From Burkholderiales bacterium (lineage in GTDB: Bacteria; Pseudomonadota; Gammaproteobacteria; Burkholderiales; Burkholderiaceae_F): a DNA stretch of 7,151 nt. Both the position numbers and the translations under genes were made by a program. A model generated the notes under the pieces. It was not told the DNA's origin. It searched no databases and saw nothing but the letters and a program-made list of their open reading frames with translations. This document shows, one piece after another, positions 4,944 through 7,151 of the stretch. Position 1 is the first letter of the stretch. Each line of letters begins with the position of its first letter. Location of the stretch: assembly GCA_024641225.1 (NCBI GenBank), contig JAHEDN010000122.1, positions 1 to 7,151 on the forward strand. Reading direction: 5' to 3'.

Positions 4944-6404
4944 ATGACCCGCCGCTCCACCGTCTTCATCGGCATCTTCGTCGTTTATCTGGCGGCGGTC
5001 GGGCTGCTGCTGTACCGCGTCGCCGCCGACATCGATCCGCGCTACCGCGAGTCGGCCGAGGAGTCGCTCGTCGACACCGCACAGCTGCTGGCGACGTTGC
5101 TCGAGCGGCGCACGTTCAGCGGCGTGATTCCGACCGACGAACTGGAGCGGACGCTGGCCCATTTGGCAGAGCGGCCCGTGTACGCGCGCATCTTCGGCAT
5201 CGAGAAGACGCGCGTGAACCTGCACGTGTACGTGACCGACCGCAACGGCATCGTTCTGTTCGACTCGCGCGGCCGTGACGTCGGCAAGAGCTATCTGGAC
5301 TGGCGCGACGTTCGCCTGACGCTCGCCGGCGCCTACGGTGCGCGCACGACGCTGGCCGACGACGACGACACCGGCTCGGCGGTGATGTACGTCGGCGCGG
5401 CGATCCGTGAGCGCGGCGACGGCGTGAGCATCGAGGCCGGCGAGGACATCGTCGGCATGGTCGGCGTCGGCAAGCCGATCGAGTCGTTCGCGCCCTTCAT
5501 TGCCAACGCGCGTGCCAAGCTGGTCCAGGTCGTGTTGATCTCGGTCGGTGCCCTGCTGGCCGCGCTCGCGCTGTCGGCGATCTGGCTGCTGCGTCCCCTC
5601 GGACTCATCGGCGACCTGTGGCGCGCGCTGCGCCAGCAGGGCGGACCGCTGTCGGCGCGCCTGCGCCTGATGGCGCATGCGTTGCGCGCCTCCGTGGCCG
5701 AAGCGCGCGATGCGCTCGCAGGCCGCAGCTACGCCGAGCAGTACGTGCAGACCCTGGCGCACGAGATCAAGAGTCCGCTCGCCGCGATCCGTGGCGCCGC
5801 GGAACTGCTGCGCGAGCCGATGTCGGAGTCGGCGCGGGCACGCTTTGCCGGCAACATCGAGGAGCAGGTGGCGCGGGCGCAGGACCTGGTCGAGCGGATG
5901 CTCGAACTGACCCACCTCGAGCGGCGCGGCTCGCTCGAAAGGGTCGAACTGGTGTCGCTGGCGCAGGTGGTTCGCGTGGTGGTGACCGAGGCGGCTCCGA
6001 TCGCCGAGCGCAAGCACATGCGCTTCGAGGTCGATGTCCCCGAGCCGCTGCTTGCCAGCGGCGATGCGTTCCTGCTGCAGCGGGCGATCTCGAACCTCGT
6101 GCGCAACGCGATCGACTTCGCGCCGGCGCATTCGTCGGTCGAGATCGCCGCGCGCGAGGCAGGGCGGCAGATCGAGCTGACGGTGCACGACTTCGGGCCG
6201 GGGCTGCAGCCGTTTGCGCAGCGACGGGTGTTCGAAAAGTTCTTCTCGACCGCCCGGCCCGATACCGGCAAGAAAGGCACCGGGCTCGGACTCGCGTTCG
6301 TCCGTGAGGTCGCAGCGCTGCATGGCGGCGCTGCGCGACTAGCGAACCACCCGGAAGGCGGCACGGTGGCCACACTCGAGTTGCCGATCGCTTCGGCCAC
6401 GTAA
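4944..6404 (+). CDS. creC: Sensor histidine kinase CreC
   Basis: A 486-residue inner-membrane kinase, slightly longer than E. coli CreC (about 474). Membrane segment 1 is at about 7-25, the periplasmic sensor about 26-193, membrane segment 2 about 194-216, then a HAMP-like linker to about 260. The sensor carries CreC-typical stretches: SLVDTAQLLATLL (41-53), HVYVTDRNGIVLFDS (94-108), YLDWRDVRLTLAGAYGART (117-135) and VMYVGAAI followed by VGVGKPIESFAPFI. Catalytic parts are complete: H-box LAHEIKSPLAAIRGAAELL with His273, N-box NLVRNAIDFAP (Asn384, Asn388), DFGPG (416-420), FEKFFST (430-436) and GTGLGLAF (445-452). It should autophosphorylate at His273 and pass the phosphate to CreB Asp55. Compared with my memory of E. 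coli CreC, an acidic, Gly-rich insertion of roughly ten residues lies near 156-168. The ATG at 4944 is the first ATG after an in-frame stop at 4911; no Shine-Dalgarno site is visible. No creD follows. Confidence 0.93.
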   Translation: MTRRSTVFIGIFVVYLAAVGLLLYRVAADIDPRYRESAEESLVDTAQLLATLLERRTFSGVIPTDELERTLAHLAERPVYARIFGIEKTRVNLHVYVTDRNGIVLFDSRGRDVGKSYLDWRDVRLTLAGAYGARTTLADDDDTGSAVMYVGAAIRERGDGVSIEAGEDIVGMVGVGKPIESFAPFIANARAKLVQVVLISVGALLAALALSAIWLLRPLGLIGDLWRALRQQGGPLSARLRLMAHALRASVAEARDALAGRSYAEQYVQTLAHEIKSPLAAIRGAAELLREPMSESARARFAGNIEEQVARAQDLVERMLELTHLERRGSLERVELVSLAQVVRVVVTEAAPIAERKHMRFEVDVPEPLLASGDAFLLQRAISNLVRNAIDFAPAHSSVEIAAREAGRQIELTVHDFGPGLQPFAQRRVFEKFFSTARPDTGKKGTGLGLAFVREVAALHGGAARLANHPEGGTVATLELPIASAT

Positions 6405-6430
6405 TCGACGCGGCGGAACAACCGCGGGCG

Positions 6431-6448
6431 CAAGCGATCGTACGCTTG
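6431..6448. promoter_or_regulatory. Perfect 6+6 inverted repeat before the GAF gene
   Basis: CAAGCG (6431-6436) and CGCTTG (6443-6448) flank a six-base spacer, 10 bases before the ribosome binding site of the GAF gene. A second small inverted repeat, CGCGG/CCGCG (6409-6413 with 6422-6426), lies just before it. Neither is followed by a T-run, so an operator or a leader-RNA hairpin is as likely as an end signal for creC. This 68-base gap holds no other feature I can see. Confidence 0.35.
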
Positions 6449-6458
6449 GTAGCTGATT

Positions 6459-6465
6459 AGGAGGG
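6459..6465 (+). promoter_or_regulatory. Strong ribosome binding site that fixes a GTG start
   Basis: AGGAGGG sits seven bases before the GTG at 6473, a near-ideal Shine-Dalgarno sequence and spacing. It is the strongest ribosome site on the plus strand here and decides the GTG start. Confidence 0.85.
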
Positions 6466-6472
6466 ATAGCCC

Positions 6473-7151
6473 GTGACCCGCAATGCACTCGGCCGCTTGC
6501 ACGACTTGGCATTGTTCGTAGGAGCCGAGGAAGACTTGCGCACGCACCTCGGAGAGCTCGTTGCTCTCGCCGCCTCGGTCACCGACGCAGCCAACTGCTC
6601 GATCATGCTGCTATCGGAGGGCGACAACGAAACACCACGGCTAAAGCTTTGGTGTTCGACCGAGGCGTTGCCCTCCTCGGCCTGGGACGAGATGCCGGGA
6701 CGCGGCGAGTCGATTGCCGGCCGGGTGCTCGCTCAGGGCGCACCGCTGCTCATTGCCGATATCCGTGCCTCCGAGTTTGCGTCGCTCGCCAGGCAACGCA
6801 GCACGCTGGGCTTTAGCTTTATCTGCGCACCGATCGCGGTCGGCCGGCATGTTATTGGCGTCATGAATCTGTCGAGTCGGCTCGATTCGGCGCCGTTCGA
6901 CGAATCCGATCTAGCCCTGGCGGAAATCGTGGCGGCCCTGATCGCCAAGTCCGTGCAGGTCGAGCGGCTGCAGACGTTGCTCAGATCGAGGGTGGCGCAC
7001 CTGAGCCTTGCCAAGGAGGAGAAGGCGGTCGTCGCTCGCATTACGGACGGCACGGTGCCCCCGGCGCGCGTCGCCAAGTTGCTGGCGAAGAGCTTTTTCA
7101 GGGACCTGGCCGCCGCCGGGTTCGAGCCGGGCCAGATCATCGAGGCCGCCT
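6473..7151 (+). CDS. GAF-domain protein, 3' end cut by the window edge
   Basis: An open frame of 226 codons plus one base runs off the right edge without a stop. Residues about 15-165 look like a GAF domain: a helix (LGRLHDLALFVGAEEDLRTH region), ANCSIMLLSEGD (40-51), GRGESIAGRVLAQGAPLLIADI (76-97, the conserved G-x-G-x2-G-x-V region), CAPIAVGRHVIGVMNLSS (118-135), then a terminal helix leading into a coiled-coil-like stretch (161-185). GAF domains bind small molecules or haem or act as dimerising sensors. The segment after 185 (VVARITDGTVPPARVAKLL...) has no catalytic motif; whether a kinase, GGDEF, HD-GYP or DNA-binding domain follows is not visible. Leucine codon TTG appears 7 times in 226 codons, against about 4 in the 486 of creC, hinting at a different origin or expression level. 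It lies 68 bases after creC and may be co-transcribed or start its own unit. Confidence 0.85.
   Translation, partial: MTRNALGRLHDLALFVGAEEDLRTHLGELVALAASVTDAANCSIMLLSEGDNETPRLKLWCSTEALPSSAWDEMPGRGESIAGRVLAQGAPLLIADIRASEFASLARQRSTLGFSFICAPIAVGRHVIGVMNLSSRLDSAPFDESDLALAEIVAALIAKSVQVERLQTLLRSRVAHLSLAKEEKAVVARITDGTVPPARVAKLLAKSFFRDLAAAGFEPGQIIEAA

Noticed and set aside
4641..6323. A 560-codon open frame on the minus strand opposite creC
   Set aside because: creC has every kinase motif in the plus frame. The opposite frame is Arg/His/Gln-rich with no recognisable domain, typical of antisense frames in GC-rich codon-biased genes.

Overview
The window reads as chromosomal DNA from a high-GC (roughly two thirds G+C by eye) betaproteobacterium. 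The strongest clue is a DUF1840 protein, a family I know almost only from Betaproteobacteria. A 30S ribosomal protein THX gene and a CreB/CreC two-component pair also fit. Genus is not decidable; a Rhodocyclales- or Burkholderiales-like host is a guess. I see no transposase, phage gene, tRNA, rRNA or CRISPR array.

Left half, minus strand (1-2368), read from right to left: a promoter, the 42-residue THX gene, a strong intrinsic terminator, a small lipoprotein whose start codon lies 4 bases past the terminator's T-run, and a class III omega-amino acid:pyruvate aminotransferase. A perfect 10-bp hairpin follows the aminotransferase. The edge (1-129) may hold the start of another minus-strand gene, but support is weak.

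Right half, plus strand (2423-7151): DUF1840; a membrane-bound GGDEF diguanylate cyclase with intact active site and inhibitory site; response regulator creB; sensor kinase creC; and the first 226 codons of a GAF-domain protein cut by the window edge. The divergent gap between the halves (2329-2422) has a -10-like element for each direction, with a 10-bp palindrome between them.

The four minus-strand items seem unrelated in function: translation (THX), envelope (lipoprotein), amino acid catabolism (aminotransferase). On the plus strand, the cyclase, creB and creC have gaps of about 90 bases with no clear terminator and may share a transcript, joining periplasmic sensing to c-di-GMP production and CreB-controlled transcription. 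The creD gene found beside creBC in enterobacteria is absent here.

The most unusual sequence is the creB-creC junction. Four tandem heptamers of form GTGAANN overlap the creB stop, and their strand complement reads as repeated TTCAC, the half-site of the known CreB box but with a different period. The same segment is one arm of a long imperfect inverted repeat whose other arm ends 6 bases before creC's ATG. This could be a scattered intergenic repeat, a CreB autoregulatory site, an RNA structure coupling the two genes, or a mixture. It is the best candidate for something undescribed.
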